Shown: positions 1-5,907 of the stretch, in pieces
How positions within the stretch are numbered: position 1 is the stretch's first letter
Layout of the letters: every line of letters starts with the position of its first letter
Position numbers and translations under genes: made by a program
Assembly: GCA_028711355.1 (NCBI GenBank)
Contig: JAQTSL010000196.1
Coordinates: forward strand, 1 to 6,863
Direction of reading: 5' to 3'
Source: Rhodoferax sp.
GTDB lineage: Bacteria > Pseudomonadota > Gammaproteobacteria > Burkholderiales > Burkholderiaceae_C
Length of the DNA: 6,863 nt
Notes under the pieces: generated by a model
Databases searched by the model: none
What the model saw: only the letters and a program-made list of their open reading frames with translations
Told to the model about the DNA's origin: nothing

Positions 1-77
1 GAACTTCAACAGTCATCCTTCACCCTCGTATTTGCTTTCTATTAGCGCGGCAGCATTAGTATGCCTTGTTGGGGATT
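1..77. other. Left flank of the IS, nothing identified
   Basis: This AT-richer stretch has no ORF, repeat or RNA signature that I can support. It is the sequence into which the IS end abuts. Confidence 0.4.
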
Positions 78-105
78 GTGATCTTGCCCCCGAAAACCGG
101 ACTCC
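78..105 (+). repeat. Left terminal inverted repeat of the IS
   Basis: Begins GTGATCTTGCCCC and ends CGGACTCC. The middle five bases (AAAAC) differ from the right copy. The element tip is probably TG at 79; G78 also pairs with C1515 but may be chance. Confidence 0.82.
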
Positions 106-143
106 ATAGCTGAAGGAAGATTTCAGACATTGGAGAGACCGAA

Positions 144-1475
144 ATGAGCAAACGAATCGATGGACAAGCGCGTGGCAAATACACGCTGGAATTCAAGCTG
201 GAGGCAGTGCGCCTAGTCAAAGGTGGTCAGTCCGCTGCGGTGACGGCAAAGGTGCTGGGCATACCGAAGCAGACGCTGGACAACTGGGTACGAGTGAGTA
301 GCAAAGGGCAACTCAAAGGTGCAGGCGACAAGCCCGTGTCACCCGAGCCACTGGAACTGGCGCGCCTGCGTGCACAACTGGCACGCGTGACGACGGAGCG
401 CGACATCTTAAAAAAGCGACGGCGTAGTTCGCGCGGGAAGCGCTGTGAAGCCACAAACAAGGCCGAATATAAGAAAGCAGCCGACTTCTTCACAACACAA
501 CGCAAATTATGCTTGCTATCCGGGAGGCATCCATATAAGTACGCCTGGATAGCCAAGCACAAGACCCGCTGGCCGGTCACATTGACGTGCGAAGTGCTGG
601 AAGTCAGCGCCAGTGGCTACTTCGAGCACTGGCGGTGCAAAGACACCGGCAAGCCCAGTGAGCCGGTGGGCGAGCAAACGCATCAGCGACGAAACCCTGC
701 TGGTACACATCCGTGCCATCCACGCCGAAGTCAAGCAGGAATACGGCTGGCCAAAAATGTGCAAGGAACTGGTGGCCCGAGGTATCCGGGTCGGCAAAGA
801 GCGTGTCAGAAGACTCATGCAACGCCACGGCATCAAGGCCAGAGGCAAGAGGCAAGAGGCAAAAGGAAATTTGTTGTCACCACCGACAGCAAACACAGGC
901 TGCCCATTGCAGAAAACTTGCTGGAGAGAAACTTCACGCCCGAGGCACCCAACCAGGTCTGGAGCAGTGACATCACGTACATCGCCACTGACGAAGGCTG
1001 GTTGTACCTGACAGGCGTGATTGATCTGTTCAGCCGTCAGGTGGTGGGCTGGAGCATGCGCGACAACATGCAGACCAACGTCGTGACGGATGCGCTGCGC
1101 ATGGCGTGGTTCAGGCGCAGACCAAAGCCTGGGTTGATCTTTCACTCAGACCGGGGCAGCCAGTATTGCAGTCATGAGTTTCAGGGGGAGCTCGAACGCT
1201 TTGAGATGACATCGTCCATGAGTCGCAAAGGCAATTGCTGGGCTGACTTGGGGTTTTGCCACAACGCCCCCACCGAAAGCCTGTGGGGGCGATTGAAGGT
1301 CGGCAGGTTGTACGGAAGAAAGTTTGCCACCAGACGTGCTGCCATGGACGAGGTCATCGATTGGCTAAACTTCTACAACCACAAGAGATTGCACTCAACG
1401 TTGGGCTATGTCAGCCCTATGACGTTTGAGCAACGCTGGACAGCGGCCCAGCAGCAAGACAAGAAGTCCGCATAA
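144..1475 (+). pseudogene. IS3-family transposase OrfA/OrfB, decayed but read-through ORF
   Basis: Starts at ATG 144 behind GGAGAG (132-137). Residues 1-90 are OrfA: a helix-turn-helix (KYTLEFKLEAVRLV, VLGIPKQTLDNWV) followed by a leucine-rich coiled segment ending ERDILKK. OrfB resumes at KYAWIAKHK (residue 132) and carries the integrase core: D276 in WSSDITYI, D336 in FHSDRGSQY and E378 in NAPTESLWGRLK. Residues about 92-131 and 175-239 do not fit the family. For 668-840 the correct frame is +1 of the ORF (ISDETLLVHIRAIHAEVKQEYGW), and the ORF frame returns at GKRKFVVTTDSKH. In another frame, 416-448 reads as an OrfA tail (ATA-stop-FAREAL-stop), so the A-run at 410-415 is either a lost base or the programmed frameshift site. 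Lesions: changed A-run, TAG inside the OrfA tail, about 89 bp inserted (451-539), +1 near 667, +14 (848-861) and +18 (1243-1260). The open frame survives because the shifts cancel. Almost certainly inactive. Confidence 0.85.
841..861 (+). repeat. Three tandem copies of AGAGGCA inside the transposase
   Basis: Three perfect 7-bp units (841-847, 848-854, 855-861) precede AAAAGG. With one unit the product would read KARGKRKFVVTT, which fits the family; the two extra units add 14 bp and shift the frame by +2. Translated, the unit gives the RGKRQEA pattern. Slippage or spread of a heptamer repeat explains it. Confidence 0.85.
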
Positions 1476-1487
1476 ATGGTGGCTTAA

Positions 1488-1515
1488 GGAGTCCGAAAAA
1501 CAGGGGCAAGATCAC
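1488..1515 (-). repeat. Right terminal inverted repeat of the IS
   Basis: Read on the minus strand it begins GTGATCTTGCCCC and ends CGGACTCC, mirroring 78-105. It lies 12 bp after the transposase stop codon, the normal position for the right end of an IS3 element. Confidence 0.82.
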
Positions 1516-1543
1516 CCCAGACCGGCGCAATCATGACCCCATA

Positions 1544-1565
1544 GTGCAAATGCACCACGTACGTG
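1544..1565. repeat. Two adjacent palindromes between the IS and the hydrolase gene
   Basis: 1544-1555 is GTGCA-AA-TGCAC and 1556-1565 is the perfect 10-bp palindrome CACGTACGTG. They sit between the IS right end and the stop codon of the minus-strand gene (1571). Neither is followed by a T-run on the minus strand, so they are not a classic intrinsic terminator. They could be a weak 3' hairpin or a protein-binding site. Confidence 0.5.
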
Positions 1566-1570
1566 ACTGA

Positions 1571-4114
1571 TTAGGGCGGCGTATTTACCCAGAAACCCGT
1601 CGTCGGTGACAGTGAGCCGGCAGGCTTGGTCGGCAAGCCCACAAAGTCGAGATATCCCTTGCTGCTTAGGTAGTCAGCAAGCTGACCACTGTTAGCACGG
1701 CTGGGCGCCCAGAAGTACCACCTGGCACGGGTCGCGTCCCAGGCCCAGAGCGTGGTGAGATTCAAGTAGGCTTGCCCAGCGGCTGGAGTGGTCGAGGCGC
1801 TGGTGGCAAGGGCGGCGTCGAACTGGCTCGGCGTCGGACTGTCTCCGGTGGCGATCAGGCTCCAGCCTTGCGGCAGCGCATGAGTGCCGCCCCCCGCGGC
1901 AGGGCTCCCAACCGCCGGCTTGAAGCTCGCTGCCTGCACGGCGGCGGCGGACGGCAAAGGCGCCGAAAACGCCGTCTGGGCATTCACCCAGAAACCTTCG
2001 CCGGCGTTGATCGTGGTGAGCGATTCATAGCCCTTCCCCGCTGCGTAAGCCTGCCCGCCGTCGCTCTGCGTCGGGGTGTAGAACGCCCAGGCGGGATAGG
2101 TAATGCCCGCCGCGTTACCCGCGGCGACCCACTTCCAGACCGTGACGACCTTGGCGAAATCGCCAAAGGCGCTGGCAACGGCGATCGGCGCCTCGCGGCC
2201 ATTGCCGACGAGATTCCAGCCCGGCACGAACACGATGTGGGTGTTGGTGGCGACCGTGCAGCCTTGCCACCAGCACGGATTGCTTTCGATGAAGGTGAGC
2301 ACCGCGTCGTACTTCGGCGCTTCGCTGCGCGGCTGGCCCTGCCATTCGAGCAGCGTGGAGTTGCCGCGCGTGGCGGTGTAGCGGCCGGTGCTCTCGAACA
2401 CCGCATAGAGTTGGCCGCCGTTGGCTTTCCAGTGGTTCAGCACGGCCGTGTAGAGCGCGCCCATGCGCGGATCGCTCTGCGCACGCTCGAACAGTGCCTG
2501 CAACTGGGTCTGGTAAGCCGTGCTGTTGCGACCGAACAGTTCGTTGCCGGCCTCATAGACCACCATGGCGACGCCGTGGGCATCGGCGACGGCCTTGTTG
2601 GCCGCCATCTGGGTCGCAATCAGCGCCACGTTCGCCTGCGCGCGGTTGGAGCCGGCCGGCTGGCGCAGCACGCTGCCGTCGGTCAGTTCCTGAAATAGTT
2701 TGGTAAGCCCGCCGTCGGCCTCGGTCAGCCACTCGCCCTTAATCTGGGTTTCGTATATGTCGTCGGCGACATGGCCGCCGAAGTAGTAGCCGCCGGCGAC
2801 GGCGTCGATGCCGGCCGTCGCGTCGCAGGCGCTGCCGCCAGGCTCGGCGGCGTGGAGCGGACAGGACAAGACCAAATGGTCGGTGACCCAGCTCTGCGCG
2901 CCCTGCGACGCCGACACGCACTTGACCTGACCGGGACGGTCGGCGAACTCCTGCTTCCAGATGGCGCAGATCTGCTTCGTTCGCATCCCGAACCAGTTCA
3001 TCATCCTTTCGTACTCCGTGCCCACCCCCGCCCAGCGCTGGTTGCCCTGACTCTTGACCCAGTTGCCGCCGATGCTGTAAGGCCAGGCGCTGTTCCAGAC
3101 TTCGTTGCCGTATTCGAGATAAATCGGCCGCGAGGTCGTCAGGCGCTCCTTGGCCAGGCGCGCGAACTGCAAGACGTAGTCGTCGCCGGCCATCGCCGGA
3201 ATTTCGAGCCAGGGCGAGGCGTCGAGGGCGTTGGCCAGGTCGAGCGCGACCTCGGCCGGCACGCCCTGGCTGGCGTGGTAGCCCCAACTGATGTCGGAAA
3301 ACTTGGGCCGCTCGCTCCACTGGGTGTTCTCGTCGTTATTGGTCATCATGAGATGGACGACCCGGAAGCTGGCGAAGGGGCGCATCGCGGCCAGAAACTG
3401 CGGATGAAAGGGCTGGCTGGCGTAGGTCTCGGTCAGCGGCCTATAGGAAGACGGGCAGGCCGAGGCGTCGGCGGCGTAGCCGAACGGGTCGCCGTTGCAG
3501 GTGCCGCCCGGCGCAATGACGCGGATGTTGCGCAGATAGTTGCCGGTCTTGTCCCGATCGGTCTTGTGAATGGTCAGCGTCAGGGCATTGGCGCCGGCGG
3601 CGACGTCGACGGCATCGCGCCCGGCCACCGATGCCGCGGCGTTGCGCGTCACGCCGGTCTGGCCGTACGACAGTTCGCCATCGCCGTCGTAGAGCACCGT
3701 CCAGCGCCCGAGCGGGATCTTGTCCGATTGCCACCACAGCAGCGTCGTCACGTAGCGATACTTGAGCGCCGAGCCGGCCGCCGGCAGCGACTTGGGCCAG
3801 CCGGCCGCGTCGACGTCCATCTGTGCCTGCTCGCGCGTGTCCCAGTGAATGTCGGCGCCGGTGCTGTCTTTGCACGCCGCTCCCCAGTCGCACTGCGTAA
3901 GCCAGACCGAATTGTTGCCGCCGGCGGCGCGCTTGAAGAAATCCACCGTCGGCATTTCGGTGTTCCAGTAACGCAGCTCGCGCAGGTTGATACCCAACGG
4001 CGATTGCGCGTTGGTCTGGGCCGCGCAGACGCCCGTCAGCAGGGCAAGTCCGACGACGCAGTGCACCACGCCCAGGCACAGCCGATTGCACCAGAATCCA
4101 GTCCGCAAAGCCAT
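1571..4114 (-). CDS. Secreted glycoside hydrolase-like protein with two C-terminal repeats
   Basis: 847 residues from the ATG at 4114, chosen over an in-frame ATG at 4147 because AAAGGGGA (4121-4128) lies 6 nt upstream and because a clean signal peptide follows (R4 and R11, hydrophobic core to about 30, likely cut after CAA at 30-32). After the signal, SPLGINLRELRYWNTEMPTVDFF resembles large exported proteins often annotated as cellulose-binding or glycosidase-like. A beta-rich segment (about 118-202) ends RNIRVIAPG. The barrel-like region (about 230-615) carries YLEYGNEVWN, where E338 after Asn is the likely acid/base, and MVVYEAGNE, where E521 is the likely nucleophile. This is the clan GH-A pattern, but substrate and activity are unproven. 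Two related modules follow: about 627-711 (PGWNLVGNG to GFWVN) and 748-845 (PQGWSLIATGD to GFWVNT). Expected periplasmic, surface or secreted. It is more GC-rich than the genes upstream. TATTAT at 4172-4177 is a possible -10 without a good -35. Confidence 0.85.
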   Translation of the reverse strand: MALRTGFWCNRLCLGVVHCVVGLALLTGVCAAQTNAQSPLGINLRELRYWNTEMPTVDFFKRAAGGNNSVWLTQCDWGAACKDSTGADIHWDTREQAQMDVDAAGWPKSLPAAGSALKYRYVTTLLWWQSDKIPLGRWTVLYDGDGELSYGQTGVTRNAAASVAGRDAVDVAAGANALTLTIHKTDRDKTGNYLRNIRVIAPGGTCNGDPFGYAADASACPSSYRPLTETYASQPFHPQFLAAMRPFASFRVVHLMMTNNDENTQWSERPKFSDISWGYHASQGVPAEVALDLANALDASPWLEIPAMAGDDYVLQFARLAKERLTTSRPIYLEYGNEVWNSAWPYSIGGNWVKSQGNQRWAGVGTEYERMMNWFGMRTKQICAIWKQEFADRPGQVKCVSASQGAQSWVTDHLVLSCPLHAAEPGGSACDATAGIDAVAGGYYFGGHVADDIYETQIKGEWLTEADGGLTKLFQELTDGSVLRQPAGSNRAQANVALIATQMAANKAVADAHGVAMVVYEAGNELFGRNSTAYQTQLQALFERAQSDPRMGALYTAVLNHWKANGGQLYAVFESTGRYTATRGNSTLLEWQGQPRSEAPKYDAVLTFIESNPCWWQGCTVATNTHIVFVPGWNLVGNGREAPIAVASAFGDFAKVVTVWKWVAAGNAAGITYPAWAFYTPTQSDGGQAYAAGKGYESLTTINAGEGFWVNAQTAFSAPLPSAAAVQAASFKPAVGSPAAGGGTHALPQGWSLIATGDSPTPSQFDAALATSASTTPAAGQAYLNLTTLWAWDATRARWYFWAPSRANSGQLADYLSSKGYLDFVGLPTKPAGSLSPTTGFWVNTPP

Positions 4115-4120
4115 GATCGT

Positions 4121-4128
4121 TCCCCTTT
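4121..4128 (-). promoter_or_regulatory. Ribosome binding site deciding the hydrolase start
   Basis: Read on the minus strand this is AAAGGGGA, 6 nt before ATG 4114. It lies between the two in-frame ATGs at 4147 and 4114 and therefore supports the downstream one. Confidence 0.75.
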
Positions 4129-4134
4129 GTGCCT

Positions 4135-4743
4135 TTACGCCGCGCAATCCCCACGGCGCGTTGCGCGATGGATAATATTTGCGCGCAGGCTAATCTTTGC
4201 ACCGAGCGCACAAACGTCAGGCTGCCAGCGCACCGGCACGCTGCAGCAAAACATAAAGTCATGCAACTGCGAATAAAGAAAAGCCAACCCAGTTTTTCTA
4301 ACGCCAAATGCATCACACCAACATTCGCGCAGCCATGACTCAAGCACCTGCTTACCAACCGCAATAAGATCTTTATCGTTCGTGTCGTTCTGATCAGTGT
4401 CGACAGTGAAGTCGTCAACGCCGAGAATGGTCATGTCTTTGCACAGATTTTTGAAAGCGATTGAGTCTGATTTGCCGCCACCCATGAATGCCTCAAATTT
4501 GGCAACTACTGCGCGAGGTAGGGTCGGCAGCGCGCCTTCGTGTATGACAGCTACGGTGGCGAGCAGTGCCCTCACTTCATCGATACGCCGATCTGTTTCA
4601 GGTTCACTTGCGGAACGCTGGATCAAAGGCTGAATAACTAAGTCTTCCAACAGTTCTCTAATTTGTTCCGATGCCGCGTCGGTCAGCGCACTCGCACCGG
4701 AGGATTCCTCTACAGAGCAAATCACGAGCAAGTTAGTTGTCAT
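4135..4743 (-). CDS. Protein of unknown function, 202 aa
   Basis: Not recognised. It starts at ATG 4743, six bases after the stop of the preceding frame (4750), with GAG 5 nt upstream, and ends only 20 bp before the hydrolase start. The first 150 residues look like a real soluble protein: a short strand-like start (NLLVICSVEES), an acidic helical stretch (about 22-65, SEQIRELLEDLVIQPLIQ), a segment with MGGGKSDSIAFKNLCKD and a very acidic DDFTVDTDQNDTNDKD near residue 115. From about residue 150 on, the sequence becomes Cys- and Arg-rich (FCCSVPVRWQPD, RATRRGDCAA) and runs through what should be the hydrolase's upstream region. The authentic C-terminus may therefore be lost or fused to non-coding DNA. 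No signal peptide or membrane segment is seen. The segment is AT-richer than its downstream neighbour, suggesting separate ancestry. Confidence 0.55.
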   Translation of the reverse strand: MTTNLLVICSVEESSGASALTDAASEQIRELLEDLVIQPLIQRSASEPETDRRIDEVRALLATVAVIHEGALPTLPRAVVAKFEAFMGGGKSDSIAFKNLCKDMTILGVDDFTVDTDQNDTNDKDLIAVGKQVLESWLRECWCDAFGVRKTGLAFLYSQLHDFMFCCSVPVRWQPDVCALGAKISLRANIIHRATRRGDCAA

Positions 4744-4749
4744 GCGATC

Positions 4750-4947
4750 TCAAAACTCTGATGAGAGGACAAATTGCGGTGCTCCCAGCGCTATAAGATC
4801 CCGGTACTCAAACATTGGTGGGACAACGTGTACGTCAAATCTTAAATTGTTTGATTTGCAAACTTCTCGGGCCGCTTCCGACATGGAGTCATAGTCTTCT
4901 GCGAGAATTTTAGACTGATGCAGTCGTGACTTGTAGAAAAATAGCAT
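4750..4947 (-). CDS. Short ORF or C-terminal remnant of unknown function
   Basis: From ATG 4947 this gives 65 residues (MLFFYKSRLHQ to QFVLSSEF), stop TGA at 4750. The composition from SKILAEDYDSMSEAAREV onward looks coding, and the close coupling to the next ORF (6 bp) supports translation as a pair. There is no Shine-Dalgarno sequence before ATG 4947. The frame lies just past the point where the truncated NAD(P)-binding protein leaves its family, so this may be the tail of a longer gene whose 5' part was deleted. The family is not recognised. Confidence 0.4.
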   Translation of the reverse strand: MLFFYKSRLHQSKILAEDYDSMSEAAREVCKSNNLRFDVHVVPPMFEYRDLIALGAPQFVLSSEF

Positions 4948-5269
4948 TGCGTACTGCACTGACAACGCCAAATTTCGACGCACCTGCTGACTTTGCAGCC
5001 ATGGCGACGGCCACAACAGCATCCAGATCGACCGCCCTGAAAGCTGCCTGACTGCCTGCGACCTTGATGGTGGTGCCCAGCGCGATATCGCATTCATCCA
5101 CCTCGGGAAGGTCAAGCAGCGCGGCGAAATCGATCACATGGTTTTGGAGCTTGGCGTGCTTGAGTGCAAGTGGTCTGCGGCCGACACAGTGAACTGCTTC
5201 AACCGTTCTGTCGGCCAGAAGGGCAGAGACGATTTCCCGACCCACAAGGCCAGTAGCTCCAGCCACCAA
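4910..5269 (-). pseudogene. Truncated NAD(P)-binding Rossmann protein (atypical SDR, HTATIP2-like)
   Basis: The frame begins HRGRAVLVAGATGLVG, with the dinucleotide-binding GxxGxxG motif, and continues with VGRRPLALKH, NHVIDFAALLDLPEVDECDIALGTT, GSQAAFRAVDLDAVV and AAKSAGASKFGVVSA, all typical of small atypical short-chain dehydrogenase-like proteins. Full-length members have about 210-225 residues; here family similarity ends at VVSA (near 4955), followed by an unrelated tail VRNAIFLQVTTASV and a stop at 4910. The catalytic and C-terminal half is missing. The start is also damaged: the natural position reads ACG at 5294-5296 behind AAGGCGGGT, where an ATG may have stood. The next candidate, TTG at 5269, would drop the start of the first strand. 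Probably non-functional. Confidence 0.72.
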
Positions 5270-5303
5270 GACAGCTCTTCCGCGATGTGTTGCCGTACCC
5301 GCC

Positions 5304-5546
5304 TTACCTCAGCGCTTCCTCAAACTCAGCCAACTCTTTACCAATGGCCGCGTATTTCTTCGACCTGGCTCGGTTGTCGGCCCAATTGAGCACGGCACCC
5401 GCCAGGTCTTCCTTGAAGTGAGCGAGTGCTGATTCTTTGACCGCTTTGGTCGCCTTGCTTGACCACAGGTCTATCAGCTCAGACAAACCATTGTCAAAAT
5501 CGTCGAACGTTTCAAGGTGGATCCACTGGCCGCTTTGATCAAACAT
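5304..5546 (-). CDS. Small protein of unknown function, 80 aa
   Basis: From ATG 5546 this gives MFDQSGQWIHLETFDDFDNG to ELAEFEEALR, with the stop TAA at 5304. It looks coding: mostly helical, rich in Ala, Lys and Glu, with DLWSSKATKAVKESALAHFKED in the middle. The frame stays open upstream to 5798 (AVVALAEAVTWAGIAAPSKLKQIPKEK), but beyond about 5640 the residues become Trp/Arg/Gln-rich and implausible. No good ribosome site precedes ATG 5546 (only GAAAGAAAAA), so it may be the 3' remnant of a longer gene. The stop is only 8 bp before the ACG that probably was the start of the NAD(P)-binding gene, so the two may have been co-transcribed. The family is not recognised. Confidence 0.45.
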   Translation of the reverse strand: MFDQSGQWIHLETFDDFDNGLSELIDLWSSKATKAVKESALAHFKEDLAGAVLNWADNRARSKKYAAIGKELAEFEEALR

Positions 5547-5674
5547 TTTTTCTTTCGGTATTTGTTTCAGTTTAGACGGTGCAGCAATTCCCGCCCAGGT
5601 AACCGCTTCGGCTAGTGCCACCACGGCACGGGCTTGCAGAGTTACGGCGACACCACCCACAGCGGCCAATCGGT

Positions 5675-5701
5675 GTTGCCAAAAATGCTGCTGCTGGCAA
5701 C
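5675..5701. repeat. Short inverted repeat
   Basis: GTTGCCA (5675-5681) and TGGCAAC (5695-5701) form a perfect 7-bp stem around a 13-nt loop containing GCTGCTG. There is no T-run on either side. Role unknown. Confidence 0.4.
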
Positions 5702-5790
5702 GCCAACGCCTTCGCGCATACGTCCACGCTGTGCCAACCGAAGCCATGGAGAACCCAACGTCCCCCATCGACCCCAACCGGGCGCGAATA

Positions 5791-5819
5791 AAGCCCACTG
5801 CGATTTTTCACATGGGCTT
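5791..5819 (-). terminator. Probable intrinsic terminator downstream of thpR
   Basis: On the minus strand AAGCCCATG pairs with CA(G)TGGGCTT: nine pairs with one bulged base around a 10-nt loop, running straight into TATT. The T-run is short. It lies about 90 bp beyond the thpR stop and before the mosaic ORFs, so it would separate their transcription. Confidence 0.55.
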
Positions 5820-5907
5820 GATCCGATCGTTTTCTTTAACTCCTGAACCGGGGTAAGAACCATGGTGAGCAGCCGTTGTGCCACACCCAGTCTTTCCGTC
5901 AAACCCA

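Larger units (their letters stand above)
79..1514 (+). mobile_element. Degenerate IS3-family insertion sequence
   Basis: The outer limits come from an imperfect terminal inverted repeat: 78-105 matches the reverse complement of 1488-1515 at about 22 of 28 positions. The outer 13 positions (GTGATCTTGCCCC) and the inner 8 (CGGACTCC) are identical. The tips are TG at 79 and CA at 1514, as usual for this family. The transposase frame lies between the repeats. At 1436 bp the element is longer than the roughly 1.2-1.35 kb usual for this type; the extra length is accounted for by apparent insertions of 89, 14 and 18 bp. No 3-5 bp direct repeat flanks the ends (left flank ATTG, right flank CCCC), so one end or flank has probably been rearranged since insertion. 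Confidence 0.88.
5547..5907. other. Intergenic stretch without a convincing gene
   Basis: This holds a probable minus-strand terminator (5791-5819) and a 7-bp hairpin (GTTGCCA at 5675-5681 with TGGCAAC at 5695-5701). Several frames are open on both strands but none has convincing composition or a ribosome site. A minus-strand frame starting GTG/ATG at 5911 overlaps the thpR stop and reads MGLTERLGVAQRLLTMVLTPVQ before crossing the terminator; it could be a relic. The stretch reads like decayed or non-coding DNA. Confidence 0.5.

Noticed and set aside
516..1145. Minus-strand ORF of 209 codons in the IS
   Set aside because: Antisense shadow of the transposase without plausible composition or ribosome site.
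1772..2698. A 308-codon plus-strand ORF within the hydrolase gene
   Set aside because: Low-complexity Arg/Gly/Ala composition and no ribosome site; complementary to the repeat modules of the real gene.
4082..4114. Lipoprotein lipobox at LLTGVCAAQ of the hydrolase signal peptide
   Set aside because: The residue before Cys is Val rather than Gly/Ala/Ser, so ordinary signal peptidase I cleavage is more likely.
4138..4163. GCGC-rich inverted bases around CGCGCAATCC...GCGTTGCGCG as a terminator between the 202-aa ORF and the hydrolase gene
   Set aside because: The stem is imperfect and no T-run follows on either strand; it lies inside the open frame.
2771..4276. A 501-codon plus-strand ORF antisense to the hydrolase gene
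   Set aside because: It is a shadow of a GC-rich gene: Arg/Gly/Val/Ala-rich with no domain, while the opposite strand has a signal peptide, catalytic-type motifs and repeats.
4290..4320. An integron attC-like core (CTAACGCC / GGCGTTAG) near the end of the 202-aa ORF
   Set aside because: No matching partner core site or extended imperfect stem was found within the usual 60-140 bp, and GTTAGAA does not fit GTTRRRY.
3441..4418. A 325-codon minus-strand ORF overlapping the hydrolase start and the 202-aa ORF
   Set aside because: Arg/Gln-rich shadow frame with no family features; the hydrolase frame has a good ribosome site and signal peptide.
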